A stretch of DNA of 64,000 nt from Robiginitomaculum sp. (lineage in GTDB: Bacteria > Pseudomonadota > Alphaproteobacteria > Caulobacterales > Maricaulaceae). The stretch is taken from contig JAUZSF010000019.1 in NCBI GenBank assembly GCA_030949705.1, positions 1 to 64,000 on the forward strand. Reading direction: 5' to 3'. Numbering within the stretch: position 1 is the first letter of the stretch; each line of letters begins with the position of its first letter. Position numbers and translations under genes: made by a program. This document shows positions 17,660-26,375 of the stretch, in pieces. The notes beneath the pieces were generated by a model, which was not told the origin of the DNA, made no database searches, and saw only the letters and a program-made list of their open reading frames with translations.

Positions 17660-19021
17660 ATGGCCACCAACGCCTCTACAGACAAACGCTGGTCATCGGG
17701 GCTGGGCTTCATCCTGGCCACGGCCGGAGCCGCGGTGGGCCTGGGCAATTTGTGGCGTTTTCCGTTTCTGGCCGGCGAAAATGGTGGCGGCGCGTTTGTG
17801 CTGATCTATATCGCCTGCGTGTTTTTGATCGGCATGCCGATCATGCTGGCCGAGCTGGCATTGGGGCGCACCGGCGGCGGCAGCGCCATGCACAGTGTCC
17901 GCACCCTGATTACCAAATCAGGAGCCAATCGCGGCTGGCAGTTCATCGGGGTTTTAAGCATTTTCATCCCCTTTATCGGGGTGGCGTATTACAGCGTGGT
18001 TGGTGGCTGGGCCGTGGACTATGCCGCCCATGGCATGATCGGCAAGGTTGCCAGCGCCAATGGCGAGCTGGCCGGGGCGCGCTTTGATACCATGCTGGCC
18101 AGTCCGTGGCGTATGCTGATCGCGCACAGCGTGTTTATGGGCGGCATCATGCTGGTGTTGATCCGGGGCGTGCATGGCGGCATTGAGGCCATATCAAAAG
18201 TGCTGATGCCCTTGTTATTTTTGTTACTGGCGGGGCTGATGATCTATGCCCTTAAGGTAGGCGATACCGCCCGGGCCATGGATTTCCTGTTCTCTCCAGA
18301 CTGGTCTGCGGTGACCGGCAAAACCATCATTCTGGCCGCCGGACAGGCCTTTTTCTCGCTGGCCATCGGGGTTGGCGTGATGATCACCTACGGGGCCTAT
18401 GTTCCCAACACCATCTCTTTGGGGCGCTCGGTTGCCATTGTGGCGCTGGTCGATACGGCGGTGGCGCTGGTGGCGGGCATTGCCATTTTCCCATTGGTGT
18501 TTTCCCAAGGGCTGGATCCAGCCGGTGGCCCGGGCCTGATTTTTGTTACCCTGCCCACCGCCTTTGGCCAGATGAGCGGTGGCATGGTGGTGGGGGCCGC
18601 CTTCTTTATATTGCTCTTCTTTGCCGCCTTCACCACCGGCATCGGTACGTTGGAGCCGGTGGTATCCTGGCTGGAAGAGCGGCGCGGCATGTCGCGCACA
18701 AAGGGTACGTTGCTGGCCGGTATGGGCGCCTGGTTTGTGGGCATTGCGGCGCTGTTATCGTTTAACATCTGGTCGCATATTCATCCCTTTAATCTGGTGC
18801 CGGGCTATGATGGCAAAAGCATTTTTGACACCATGGACTTTACCATTGCCAGTATATTGCTGCCCTTTAATGGCTTGTTGATTGCCCTCTTTACCGGCTG
18901 GGGCGTTCCCCATCTGGTGCGTGGCCATCTTGGCCTGAACCCACGGATAGAAACCTTGTGGATTTGGGTTTTACGCCTATTGATCCCCTTTGCCATCATT
19001 CTGATTGCTGTTTGGAAGTGA
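17660..19021 (+). CDS. Neurotransmitter:sodium symporter family amino-acid transporter
   Basis: A 453-residue membrane protein of the NSS/SNF (LeuT) family. The N-terminal signature RWSSGLGFILATAGAAVGLG and NLWRFPFLAGENGGGAF contains the unwound TM1 region that binds Na+ and substrate. About 11-12 hydrophobic helices follow. NSS proteins import amino acids with Na+; bacterial examples include a tryptophan transporter (TnaT). In this setting, tryptophan, kynurenine or anthranilate uptake is likely, but the substrate cannot be read from the sequence. It is apparently co-transcribed with the CDGSH-cupin gene and the PLP enzyme, 15 and 11 bases away. Confidence 0.92.
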   Translation: MATNASTDKRWSSGLGFILATAGAAVGLGNLWRFPFLAGENGGGAFVLIYIACVFLIGMPIMLAELALGRTGGGSAMHSVRTLITKSGANRGWQFIGVLSIFIPFIGVAYYSVVGGWAVDYAAHGMIGKVASANGELAGARFDTMLASPWRMLIAHSVFMGGIMLVLIRGVHGGIEAISKVLMPLLFLLLAGLMIYALKVGDTARAMDFLFSPDWSAVTGKTIILAAGQAFFSLAIGVGVMITYGAYVPNTISLGRSVAIVALVDTAVALVAGIAIFPLVFSQGLDPAGGPGLIFVTLPTAFGQMSGGMVVGAAFFILLFFAAFTTGIGTLEPVVSWLEERRGMSRTKGTLLAGMGAWFVGIAALLSFNIWSHIHPFNLVPGYDGKSIFDTMDFTIASILLPFNGLLIALFTGWGVPHLVRGHLGLNPRIETLWIWVLRLLIPFAIILIAVWK

Positions 19022-19032
19022 GCCCGCACACC

Positions 19033-20166
19033 ATGAAAAACTATCGTGAAGATTTTTCAATTTTTCAGCATACCCATTATATCAATTCGTGCTCATACGG
19101 GGCGCTGTCTCATCAGGTCGAGGCGGCCTATGGGGAATATCTGAACTGTCGGCGCACCCAGGGCGCAGACTGGATGTATTGGTGCGAGCTGCACGAAGAC
19201 GTGCGCAGCCGCTTTGCCAAACTGGTGAATGCAGATGCCGACGAAGTGGCGGTTACCACCTCGGCCTCGGCATCCTTGAGCAGTCTGATCAGCGCGCTGG
19301 ATTTTACCGGCACGCGCAATCGCGTGGTCACCACCGATCAGGCCTTTCCCACCGAGGCGCAAAATTGGCACGCGCAAAGCCGCCGCCATGCCGATGTGGT
19401 CCATGCCCGCGAAAATGATGACGGGCAGTTGGACCTTGGCCATCTGGCCGAACTGGTGAACGAGAACACGCTGATCGTGGCCGTGCCGCTGGTGTGCTAT
19501 CGCCATGGGGCGCTGAACGATATTGCCGCGATTACCAAAATCGCCCATGATGCCGGGGCATTGATGCTGGTGGATGGCTATCAGGGGCTGGGCGCGGTGC
19601 CATTTGATGTGCGCACGCTGGATGTGGATTTTCTCATCGGCGGGGCGCTGAAATACCTGCTCAGCAGTGCCGGCATCGGCTACCTCTATGCGCGCGAAGC
19701 ACTGATCAACGATCTCTATCCCGCCCAAACCGGCTGGTTCGCCCAGGCCGACATTCATGCCATGAAAATTCATGGTAATGAGCCGGCCCCCAATGCAAGA
19801 CGGTTCGAACAAGGTACCCCGTCTGTACCGGCGCTTTATGCGGCCAAAGCCGGGCTGGATTACATGCTGAACGTTGGGGTGCAAAAGACCCGTGACCATG
19901 TGCAGGGCCTTAACCGCGCACTTAAAGACGGCGTGCGCGCCCTTGGCGGCACGTTGGCCTGTCGGCTGGACGATACGGCGCAAGGCCCCATGGTGGCCAT
20001 TCGCAGCACCGATGATCACACATTGGTGGCGGCCTTACAGGCCGACAATATCATCACCTCATGTCGGGATGGAAATCTGCGCGTTTCGGCGCATTTTTAT
20101 AATGATCTCAGCGATATTGAGGCGGTATTGGCCGCGCTTGAAAAAAACAAGGCCTTGCTGGCTTAG
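19033..20166 (+). CDS. Class V aminotransferase-fold PLP enzyme (kynureninase/cysteine-desulfurase-like)
   Basis: A 377-residue fold-type I PLP enzyme. The start at ATG 19033 gives MKNYREDFSIFQHTHYINSC; the frame is open to 18958 inside the transporter. The cofactor Asp lies in LMLVDGYQGLGAVPFD (D181) and the PLP lysine in LIGGALKYLLSSAGIG (K207). Phosphate contacts are probably in TTSASASLSS. It is not a close kynureninase match but belongs to the same class. It follows the transporter by 11 bases and so probably acts on the transported amino acid or a derivative of it. The substrate is unknown. Confidence 0.8.
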   Translation: MKNYREDFSIFQHTHYINSCSYGALSHQVEAAYGEYLNCRRTQGADWMYWCELHEDVRSRFAKLVNADADEVAVTTSASASLSSLISALDFTGTRNRVVTTDQAFPTEAQNWHAQSRRHADVVHARENDDGQLDLGHLAELVNENTLIVAVPLVCYRHGALNDIAAITKIAHDAGALMLVDGYQGLGAVPFDVRTLDVDFLIGGALKYLLSSAGIGYLYAREALINDLYPAQTGWFAQADIHAMKIHGNEPAPNARRFEQGTPSVPALYAAKAGLDYMLNVGVQKTRDHVQGLNRALKDGVRALGGTLACRLDDTAQGPMVAIRSTDDHTLVAALQADNIITSCRDGNLRVSAHFYNDLSDIEAVLAALEKNKALLA

Positions 20167-20219
20167 CGATCAATTAGCGTCACCCCGTTGAAAAACGGGG
20201 TCCAGTTGCAATGTTTGTC

Positions 20220-20247
20220 TGGATTCCGGCTTGCGCCGGAATGACGG
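20220..20247. repeat. Dispersed palindromic repeat, family A
   Basis: TGGATTCCGGCTTGCGCCGG followed by AATGAC is a hairpin-forming unit of the ATTCCGG/CCGGAAT type. Just before it, CACCCCGTTGAAAAACGGGG (20181-20200) forms another hairpin. It lies between convergent genes, so it may also act as a bidirectional terminator. Related units occur at 39610-39688 and 51510-51949. Confidence 0.65.
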
Positions 20248-20253
20248 AGTTCC

Positions 20254-22599
20254 TTATTTCACCGCGCGGGTATAATGACGGCGATTGGGGCGGGCTTTCA
20301 GGGCCAGCTCCAGCGCCTTTTCATTGGCCTTTTCGGCTTCGCGATAAAGCTGATATTCCCCGGTTTGATATTGCGGCGGCCACCCCAGATCACGCACCCC
20401 ATAATGCCCCGCGGCCTGACGGGTGAAGTTCGGATTGTTCAAATGCGGACGGGCCAGCGCGCACAAATCGGCCCGGCCATCGGCGACAATGGTGTTGATC
20501 TGTTCGGGCAGCGTAATGTCGCCCACCGCAATGGTGGGAATGTCCACTTCCAGACGAATATATTCGGCAAAGGGGGTTTGCCACATGCGCCCATAAACCG
20601 GCTTTTGCCAAGGCACGGTCTGACCTGATGAAGCATGGATAATATCTACACCAGCGTCCTTGAACGCGTTTGCAATTACTTTCAGATCTTCCAGCGACAG
20701 GCCGCCTTCGGCCCAGTCCGATGACGACAGACGCACCGACATGGGCTTTTCACCCGGCCAGACGGCCCGCATGGCAGTAAACACCTCCAGTGGAAATTTC
20801 ACGCGATTTTGCGCTGACCCGCCATATTCATCCTGGCGTGTATTGGTCAGCGGCGAGAGAAAACTCGCCAGCAAATACCCATGGGCGCAATGCAGTTCCA
20901 GCATGTCAAACCCGGCGGCATCGGCGCGCCGGGTGGCCGCCACAAATTCATCACGAATGCGGTACATATCGCCGCGCCCCAGTGCCGTTGGCGTGTCCGA
21001 TATGCCCTCCAGATAGGGAATGGCCGAAGCGGAAAAGAGCGGCCAATTGTCATGCTCTTTTGGGTGATCGGGGGTTTCCCAGCCCCGTTGGGTCGAGCCT
21101 TTGCGCCCTGCATGGCCCAATTGCAGCGCCATTTTCGCCCCGGTATTGTGGTGCATAAAATCATTGATGCGCGCCCAGGCGGCTTCCTGTCCATCATTCC
21201 AAAGCCCGGTGCAGCCATCACTGATACGCGCATCGGCGCTGGGGCAGGTCATTTCCACAAAGACCAGCCCTGCCCCGCCCAGTGCCCGGGCGGTATAATG
21301 AGAAAAATGCCAGTCCGTGGGCGTGCCATCCACGGCACTATATTGCGCCATGGGCGCCACCGCCACCCGGTTGGGGATGGTCAGATCGCGCAAGGAAAAC
21401 GGCGTGAACATGGGGGTTGGACGCTTTGCCGCCACATCGCGGCCGGTTTCTTTTTTGTAACGCTGGTAAAATTCGTCCTCGGCGGCGCGTAAAAAATCCG
21501 CATCGCGCAGTTTCAGATTGTCCCAGGTGATGGATTTGGCGCGGGACATAATGGAAAACGCAAAGGCATAGCGCGACTTGTCCCAATGACGCGGCATGTT
21601 TTCAAACCAGCGCAAGGACACCGCGGCATTGTGCTGGGTGATCTCCACCGGGGTGCGCCGGGTGTTTTCATATTGCTCGAATATGGCGGGTAAATGTTCC
21701 GGATTATCCAGCACCGCCTGGCTCAGCCCGATGGCGCATTCCATGGCCAGCTTGGTGCCCGAGCCAATGGACCAGTGCGCCGTGGCCTTGTTATCGCCCA
21801 AAAGAACTATGTTACCAGCATGCCAGCGATCACAGGTAATCACCGGAAAATTACGCCACAAGGACCGATTGGTGATAAAGCCATGACCATCCAACGCTTC
21901 GGCAAAAACACCCTCCAGATATTTGGCACATTCGGCCTCGTCCATATCGGCAAAGCCGCTGGCCTGCCAGCAATCGGCGGTGGTTTCCACCACCCAGGTC
22001 GAATGCCCTTCCTCATATTGATAGGTATGGGCGCAAAAATGCCCATGCTCGGTTTCCTTGAAAAAGAATGTGAAGGCATCCAGCGGCCTGGTGGACCCCA
22101 GCCAGACAAAGTGATTGGGGCGTAATTGTGTATGCATACCAAATTCGCCTTGGTGCTTGTTGCGAATGGCACTGTTAATGCCATCGGCGGCCACAATCAG
22201 ATCACTGTCGGCAAAGCGCGTGCCCAGCGTATCCGGGTCAATCACAGTGGAATAGTGAATTTGCACCCCTACCGCCTCACAGCGTTTCTGCAACACCTGC
22301 AACAAGGTCAGGCGCGAACAGCCGGCAAAGCCATTGCCACCAACAATGGTGCGCTCCCCCTTGTGCTCGATCACAATATCGCTCCAATGGGCAAAGCTGT
22401 CCCGGATCATGTCATAAGAGGCCGGATCGGCGCTTAAAAACTCGTCCAGGGTTTCATCAGAAAACACCACGCCAAAGCCAAACGTATCGTCGGCGCGGTT
22501 TTGCTCATAGACCTCAATGTCAAAATCGGGCCGCGCCTTTTTGGTCAGAAGCGCAAAATACAGGCCCCCTGGCCCCCCGCCAATTACCGTGATTTTCAT
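20254..22599 (-). CDS. 2-aminobenzoyl-CoA monooxygenase/reductase (anthraniloyl-CoA monooxygenase), bifunctional
   Basis: A 781-residue fusion of an N-terminal FAD aromatic hydroxylase (about 1-380) and a C-terminal old-yellow-enzyme-type FMN reductase (about 390-770). The dinucleotide motif is VIGGGPGGLYFA at 5-16, and VLLGDNKATAHWSIGSG is the second FAD contact. The OYE half shows FTPFSLRDLTIPNRVAVAPM, ALQLGHAGRKGS and LHCAHGYLLASFLSPLTN. This architecture is known for 2-aminobenzoyl-CoA monooxygenase/reductase, which hydroxylates and then dearomatises 2-aminobenzoyl-CoA. Salicylyl-CoA 5-hydroxylase is a related alternative, but the anthranilate-forming kynU nearby favours the first. It is divergent from a MarR gene across a 76-base region with a symmetric operator. 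Confidence 0.92.
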   Translation of the reverse strand: MKITVIGGGPGGLYFALLTKKARPDFDIEVYEQNRADDTFGFGVVFSDETLDEFLSADPASYDMIRDSFAHWSDIVIEHKGERTIVGGNGFAGCSRLTLLQVLQKRCEAVGVQIHYSTVIDPDTLGTRFADSDLIVAADGINSAIRNKHQGEFGMHTQLRPNHFVWLGSTRPLDAFTFFFKETEHGHFCAHTYQYEEGHSTWVVETTADCWQASGFADMDEAECAKYLEGVFAEALDGHGFITNRSLWRNFPVITCDRWHAGNIVLLGDNKATAHWSIGSGTKLAMECAIGLSQAVLDNPEHLPAIFEQYENTRRTPVEITQHNAAVSLRWFENMPRHWDKSRYAFAFSIMSRAKSITWDNLKLRDADFLRAAEDEFYQRYKKETGRDVAAKRPTPMFTPFSLRDLTIPNRVAVAPMAQYSAVDGTPTDWHFSHYTARALGGAGLVFVEMTCPSADARISDGCTGLWNDGQEAAWARINDFMHHNTGAKMALQLGHAGRKGSTQRGWETPDHPKEHDNWPLFSASAIPYLEGISDTPTALGRGDMYRIRDEFVAATRRADAAGFDMLELHCAHGYLLASFLSPLTNTRQDEYGGSAQNRVKFPLEVFTAMRAVWPGEKPMSVRLSSSDWAEGGLSLEDLKVIANAFKDAGVDIIHASSGQTVPWQKPVYGRMWQTPFAEYIRLEVDIPTIAVGDITLPEQINTIVADGRADLCALARPHLNNPNFTRQAAGHYGVRDLGWPPQYQTGEYQLYREAEKANEKALELALKARPNRRHYTRAVK

Positions 22600-22620
22600 G
22601 ATTCCTTCCTCCCGCTTGCA

Positions 22621-22657
22621 TTTAGTTTAGTCATAAGATACTTATATGTAAACTAAA
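22621..22657. promoter_or_regulatory. Nested inverted repeat, probable MarR operator
   Basis: TTTAGTTTA (22621-22629) and TAAACTAAA (22649-22657) are perfect inverted repeats. ATAAG (22633-22637) and CTTAT (22641-22645) form a second dyad. Both are centred on base 22639. It sits in the 76-base gap between the monooxygenase and the divergent MarR gene, where MarR proteins usually bind to control both. Confidence 0.7.
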
Positions 22658-22675
22658 TAGTGCGATTGAGAGAAT

Positions 22676-23122
22676 ATGGGCGACAAAACCACCCTGAAAC
22701 TGTGGCTGCAACTGGCCAAAACCTCGGCTCGGTTACAAACCGAACTTACGGCCCGTCTGCGCACCCATTATGGGCAATCCATGGTCCGCTTTGATGTTTT
22801 ATCGCAATTGGCGCGCACCGATGAGCAACGATTGGGGGTAAGCGCCCTGTCGCGCATGCTGATCGCCTCATCGGGCAATATATCGCGCTTGCTCGACCGG
22901 ATGGAAAAGGAAGGCCTGTTGGAACGCAGCCCTGCCCCCCATGACCGGCGCAGCATCATGGTTGGCCTGACCCCGGCCGGGGCCGCCCTCTTTGCCCGCA
23001 TGGCCAGAGATCATGAATGCTGGGTTAGCGAGATCCTGGGTGATATGCCCAAGGCGAAACAGCAGGAACTGTTGGAACATCTGATTTTTTTACAAGGTAT
23101 TTTGCCAGCTAAACCAGCATAA
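22676..23122 (+). CDS. MarR family transcriptional regulator
   Basis: A 148-residue winged-helix regulator. The recognition-helix region is LGVSALSRMLIASSGNISRL, followed by the wing GLLERSPAPHDRRSIMVGLT, the classic DxRS signature of MarR. Family members are usually dimeric repressors released by aromatic acids or their CoA esters. It is divergent from the 2-aminobenzoyl-CoA monooxygenase, and the nested palindrome between them is the likely operator. The inducer is inferred to be anthranilate, 2-aminobenzoyl-CoA or a related compound; this is not shown by the sequence. Confidence 0.9.
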   Translation: MGDKTTLKLWLQLAKTSARLQTELTARLRTHYGQSMVRFDVLSQLARTDEQRLGVSALSRMLIASSGNISRLLDRMEKEGLLERSPAPHDRRSIMVGLTPAGAALFARMARDHECWVSEILGDMPKAKQQELLEHLIFLQGILPAKPA

Positions 23123-23128
23123 GCTTGC

Positions 23129-23527
23129 TCAATTGGCCGGCACCACTGCCGTGGTCTCGATCTCGATCTTGGCGCGTTCTTCCATCAGAGAGACCACCTG
23201 TACACAGGCCATACAGGGAAACTGAGTGCCGATAATTTCTTTCCATACCACGCCGATGTCTTTCAGACGCGCCAGATAATCATCACGATCGGTGATATAC
23301 CAGGTCATACGCACAATGTGTTCCGGCCCGGCCCCGGCCTCGGCCAGTATGGCGATGGTATTGATCAGGGTCTGGCGGATCTGGTCGACCAGATCATCGC
23401 TTTCAAATTCTTCATTGGCGTTCCAGCCGATCAGCCCGGCGGTAAAAACCGTGCGCCCCTCGGCCACGATGCCATTGGCATAACCTTTGGGGCGTTTCCA
23501 GCTTGTCGGTTGTAATATACGTTTCAC
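23129..23527 (-). CDS. RidA/YjgF-YER057c-UK114 family protein lacking the catalytic arginine
   Basis: A 132-residue Rid-family trimer subunit. The fold is clear: GYANGIVAEGRTVFTAGLIG, QIRQTLINTIAILAEAGAG and the C-terminal AKIEIETTAVV. RidA enamine/imine deaminases need an Arg in the FPARS segment; here the aligned stretch is FPCMACVQV, with Met at that place. It therefore belongs to a divergent Rid subgroup and may not be a general imine deaminase. Its start overlaps the thioesterase stop by 4 bases, so it is in the catabolic operon. The pathway passes through enamine intermediates, which would suit a Rid enzyme of altered specificity. Confidence 0.88.
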   Translation of the reverse strand: MKRILQPTSWKRPKGYANGIVAEGRTVFTAGLIGWNANEEFESDDLVDQIRQTLINTIAILAEAGAGPEHIVRMTWYITDRDDYLARLKDIGVVWKEIIGTQFPCMACVQVVSLMEERAKIEIETTAVVPAN

Positions 23528-23949
23528 GAAAGACTCTCTTCAATCTGATAGGGCAACATGCGCTGGCGCACGGCCTCAGGCCACGGCGCCGAACCGGTAA
23601 AATCCGTTTTGCTGCACACCAATACGGCGCGCGAGGTAATGCAGGTTTCCTCATCTCGGACGGCCTTGACCCGCAAGATCAGCGAAGAACGCCCAAGCTG
23701 AATAATGCCCAGCATCACGTCCAGTTTTTCGCCAAGACGGCATGGCTTCAAAAACTGTGTACTGACATCAACCAAAGGGGTGGTTAGATCAAACTTTTTC
23801 CGAAATTCGGAAAAACTGTGATCCAGCGCCTCGTCAAACCAGTCCTCAACCACCGAGTTTTGAATTTCAAAAAAGCGCGGATAGAAAATAATCCCCGCCG
23901 AATCCGTATGGCCAAAGCGCACTTTGCCGGGAACGTTAAAAAAGCCCAT
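23524..23949 (-). CDS. 4-hydroxybenzoyl-CoA-thioesterase-like (hotdog) acyl-CoA thioesterase
   Basis: A 141-residue hotdog-fold protein from ATG 23949 (MGFFNVPGKVRFGHTDSAG). The first strand has the 4HBT-type signature RFGHTDSAGIIFYPRFFE with the catalytic Asp. The open frame reaches 23982, but ATG 23949 follows the acyl-CoA dehydrogenase stop closely with GAGG just upstream and matches the family N-terminus. It would hydrolyse an aromatic or alicyclic CoA thioester, releasing CoA from dead-end or product esters of the 2-aminobenzoyl-CoA pathway. The exact substrate is unknown. It is in one operon with its neighbours. Confidence 0.88.
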   Translation of the reverse strand: MGFFNVPGKVRFGHTDSAGIIFYPRFFEIQNSVVEDWFDEALDHSFSEFRKKFDLTTPLVDVSTQFLKPCRLGEKLDVMLGIIQLGRSSLILRVKAVRDEETCITSRAVLVCSKTDFTGSAPWPEAVRQRMLPYQIEESLS

Positions 23950-23953
23950 ATCC

Positions 23954-25114
23954 TCAATTTCCTTGCAGGAGTTGGCGGGCAATCACAATTTTTTGCACTT
24001 CGGACGCCCCTTCATAAATGCGCAGCGCCCGCACCTCGCGGTATAGCTCCTCAACCTTTTGGCCCTTGGTCACCCCCAGACCGCCCAGCAATTGCACCGC
24101 CTTGTCGATCACGCTCTGGGCCTGATCCGTGGCATAAAGCTTGGCCATCGCCGCCTCGCGGGTCACTCGGATGCCGTTAACGTCCTTGGTCCAGGCGGAC
24201 CGGTAAATCAACAGGGCAGAGGCATCCACATCCAGCGCCATTTCCGCCAGCATGCCTTGCGCCAATGGCAAATCGGCCAAGGTTGCCCCAAACATGGCAC
24301 GGCGGCGCGCATGACCCAGGGCCTCGTCCAGCGCCCGGCGGGAAAAGCCCAACGCCGCCGCCCCAACGGTGGTGCGAAATACATCCAGCGTTGAAAGCGC
24401 CACCTTAAAGCCGCGCCCCTCTTCGCCCAGCAAATGAGCCGCGGGAATGGCGCAATCCTTGAACGTTAAACGTGCCAGCGGATGCGGGGCGATGACCTCA
24501 ATGCGCTCGGCTACACCCAGCCCTTTTGTGTCCGCATCAACAATAATAGCACTAACCCCGGCATCGGTTTTGGCAAAGAGCGTATAAAAATCAGCAATGC
24601 CGCCATTGGAAATAAACGTCTTTTGCCCATTGGCCAGATAATGATCACCATGGCGGATCAACTGGGTGCTCATGGCGGCAGCGTCAGAGCCGGCATCGGG
24701 TTCAGTCAGCGCAAAGGCGGCAATCTTTTTGCCGGCCGCCACGGCTGGCAGATAGGCCGCCTTTTGCATGGCATTGCCAAACATGCTGATCGCCCCGGAG
24801 CCAAGCCCCTGCATGGCAAAGGCGAAGTCCGCCAGGCCGCTATGGCGCGCCAGGGTTTCGCGAATCAGGCAGAGCGAACGTACGTCCAGGCCTTCATGCA
24901 CGCCGCCAAATTCTGCCGGCACGCAATAGCGCAACCAGCCACCTTTTCCCAAAGCCGCCACCAGCGCGCGGCAGGTTTGGTCTACATCTTCGTGGGCCTT
25001 TTTTGTATCCACAATGGCCGGCAGTTCACGGCCCGCCCAGACGTCCAGTTCTTGGGCCAGAACGCGGTGGTGGTCCTCAAAAAACGGCCAGTCGAGAAAG
25101 CTTTGATCAGACAT
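23954..25114 (-). CDS. Acyl-CoA dehydrogenase
   Basis: A 386-residue FAD enzyme of the acyl-CoA dehydrogenase family. Motifs are [16 protein letters not shown] (flavin/substrate binding), [33 protein letters not shown] and the C-terminal [19 protein letters not shown], where the Glu of YEG is the usual catalytic base. The start ATG shares its last bases with the enoyl-CoA hydratase stop (TGATG). In this operon it probably oxidises a cyclic acyl-CoA formed after dearomatisation of 2-aminobenzoyl-CoA. General fatty-acid oxidation is the alternative. Confidence 0.92.
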   Translation of the reverse strand: MSDQSFLDWPFFEDHHRVLAQELDVWAGRELPAIVDTKKAHEDVDQTCRALVAALGKGGWLRYCVPAEFGGVHEGLDVRSLCLIRETLARHSGLADFAFAMQGLGSGAISMFGNAMQKAAYLPAVAAGKKIAAFALTEPDAGSDAAAMSTQLIRHGDHYLANGQKTFISNGGIADFYTLFAKTDAGVSAIIVDADTKGLGVAERIEVIAPHPLARLTFKDCAIPAAHLLGEEGRGFKVALSTLDVFRTTVGAAALGFSRRALDEALGHARRRAMFGATLADLPLAQGMLAEMALDVDASALLIYRSAWTKDVNGIRVTREAAMAKLYATDQAQSVIDKAVQLLGGLGVTKGQKVEELYREVRALRIYEGASEVQKIVIARQLLQGN

Positions 25115-25923
25115 CAATCCCCCTCGAACACAGGTTTTTCCTTGGCCACAAAAGCATGATAAGCGCGTTCAAAATCGCGGGTCTGCATACAAATAGCCTG
25201 CGCCTGCGCCTCAGCCTCAATAGCGGTATCGAGGCTCATATCCCATTCCATATTGAGCTGGTTTTTGGTGATACCATTGGCAAAACTTGGCCCCGATGCC
25301 AAACGCCCTGCCAGTTTCATGGCTGCGCTGTCCAGCGCCTCGGCATCATGAATGGCATTAAAAAAGCCCCAGCTGAGGCCTTCCTCGGCGCCAAAACTGC
25401 GCCCGGTCATTAAGAGTTCTGTGGCCCGCCCCTGGCCGATGATGCGGGGCAGCATGGCGCATGCCCCCATATCGCATCCGGCAAGCCCCACCCGGTTAAA
25501 CAAAAACGCGGTTTTAGCCTCTGGCGCGGCCAGACGCAGATCCGAGGCCATGGCGATGATCGCCCCGGCACCGACACAAATACCGTCAACGGCGGCTATA
25601 ATGGGTTGCGGGCAACCGCGCATGGCCTTGACCAGATCGCCGGTCATGCGGGTGAAATCCAGAAGTTCGCTCATATCCATTTTGGTCAGCGGCGCGATGA
25701 TTTCGTGCACATCGCCACCGGAGCAAAAATTGCCTCCCTGGCTGCCAAAGACGATGGCTTTGACCTTTTTGTCATAAACCAGCGCGCGAAAGGTATCGCG
25801 CAGTTCAGCGTAAGATTCAAAGGTCAGCGGGTTTTTGCGTTCCGGCCGGTTCAGCGTGATACGGGCGATGCCGTCTTCAAAGGTCCAGCAAAAATGCGTT
25901 GGCGAAAACTGATCAGGGTTCAT
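25114..25923 (-). CDS. Enoyl-CoA hydratase/isomerase family protein
   Basis: A 269-residue crotonase-fold protein. The oxyanion-hole segments are [17 protein letters not shown] and [20 protein letters not shown]. The crotonase Glu pair is not clearly conserved, so hydratase versus ring-opening hydrolase cannot be settled. It overlaps the downstream acyl-CoA dehydrogenase start and the upstream MarR stop (25920). Homologous genes accompany 2-aminobenzoyl-CoA monooxygenase in other anthranilate degraders, where they act in the modified beta-oxidation of the ring product. Confidence 0.9.
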   Translation of the reverse strand: MNPDQFSPTHFCWTFEDGIARITLNRPERKNPLTFESYAELRDTFRALVYDKKVKAIVFGSQGGNFCSGGDVHEIIAPLTKMDMSELLDFTRMTGDLVKAMRGCPQPIIAAVDGICVGAGAIIAMASDLRLAAPEAKTAFLFNRVGLAGCDMGACAMLPRIIGQGRATELLMTGRSFGAEEGLSWGFFNAIHDAEALDSAAMKLAGRLASGPSFANGITKNQLNMEWDMSLDTAIEAEAQAQAICMQTRDFERAYHAFVAKEKPVFEGD

Positions 25924-26375
25924 TCACTTTTCCGTTTCGTATTTGTATCGGGTTCCAGCTGGTCCAGCAGCGCGCGTAAAGTGGACAGATCTCTCGAATT
26001 TAACCTGGCAAAGGCCTCATGGATCCACTCCTTGTGCTCGGCCGCCATGTCATTAAACAGCGATACCCCTTCGGGGGTTAGCGAGAAAATCACGCCGCGG
26101 GCATCTTTGGGGCTGACCCGGCGTTTCACAAATCCGTCCCGTATCAGGGGCGCCGTAACCTGGGTGGTGTTGCCTTCGGTCACCATGAGCTGCCGCGACA
26201 ACTCACCGGCGCGCAGGCCCTCCGGATAGCAACGCTGTAGCGCGGACATGACATCAAAACGGGAAATGGAGACGCCAAATCGCGTCCGCAATTGCGCATC
26301 CACCGATTTTTTTATGGCATTAGAAGCATTCAACAAGGTCAGCCATGCTCGTAATGTGTCGCGCCCATCTGTCAT
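25920..26375 (-). CDS. MarR family transcriptional regulator (second)
   Basis: A 151-residue winged-helix protein. The HTH region is [20 protein letters not shown], followed by the wing [20 protein letters not shown]. It is embedded in the catabolic operon, overlapping the hydratase start and the SDR stop by 4 bases each, so it is made together with the enzymes. It differs from the other MarR gene of the island (22676). Its target is not evident; the short palindrome TAGTACTA at 27158 before iorA, or the operator at 22621, are candidates. Confidence 0.9.
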   Translation of the reverse strand: MTDGRDTLRAWLTLLNASNAIKKSVDAQLRTRFGVSISRFDVMSALQRCYPEGLRAGELSRQLMVTEGNTTQVTAPLIRDGFVKRRVSPKDARGVIFSLTPEGVSLFNDMAAEHKEWIHEAFARLNSRDLSTLRALLDQLEPDTNTKRKSE

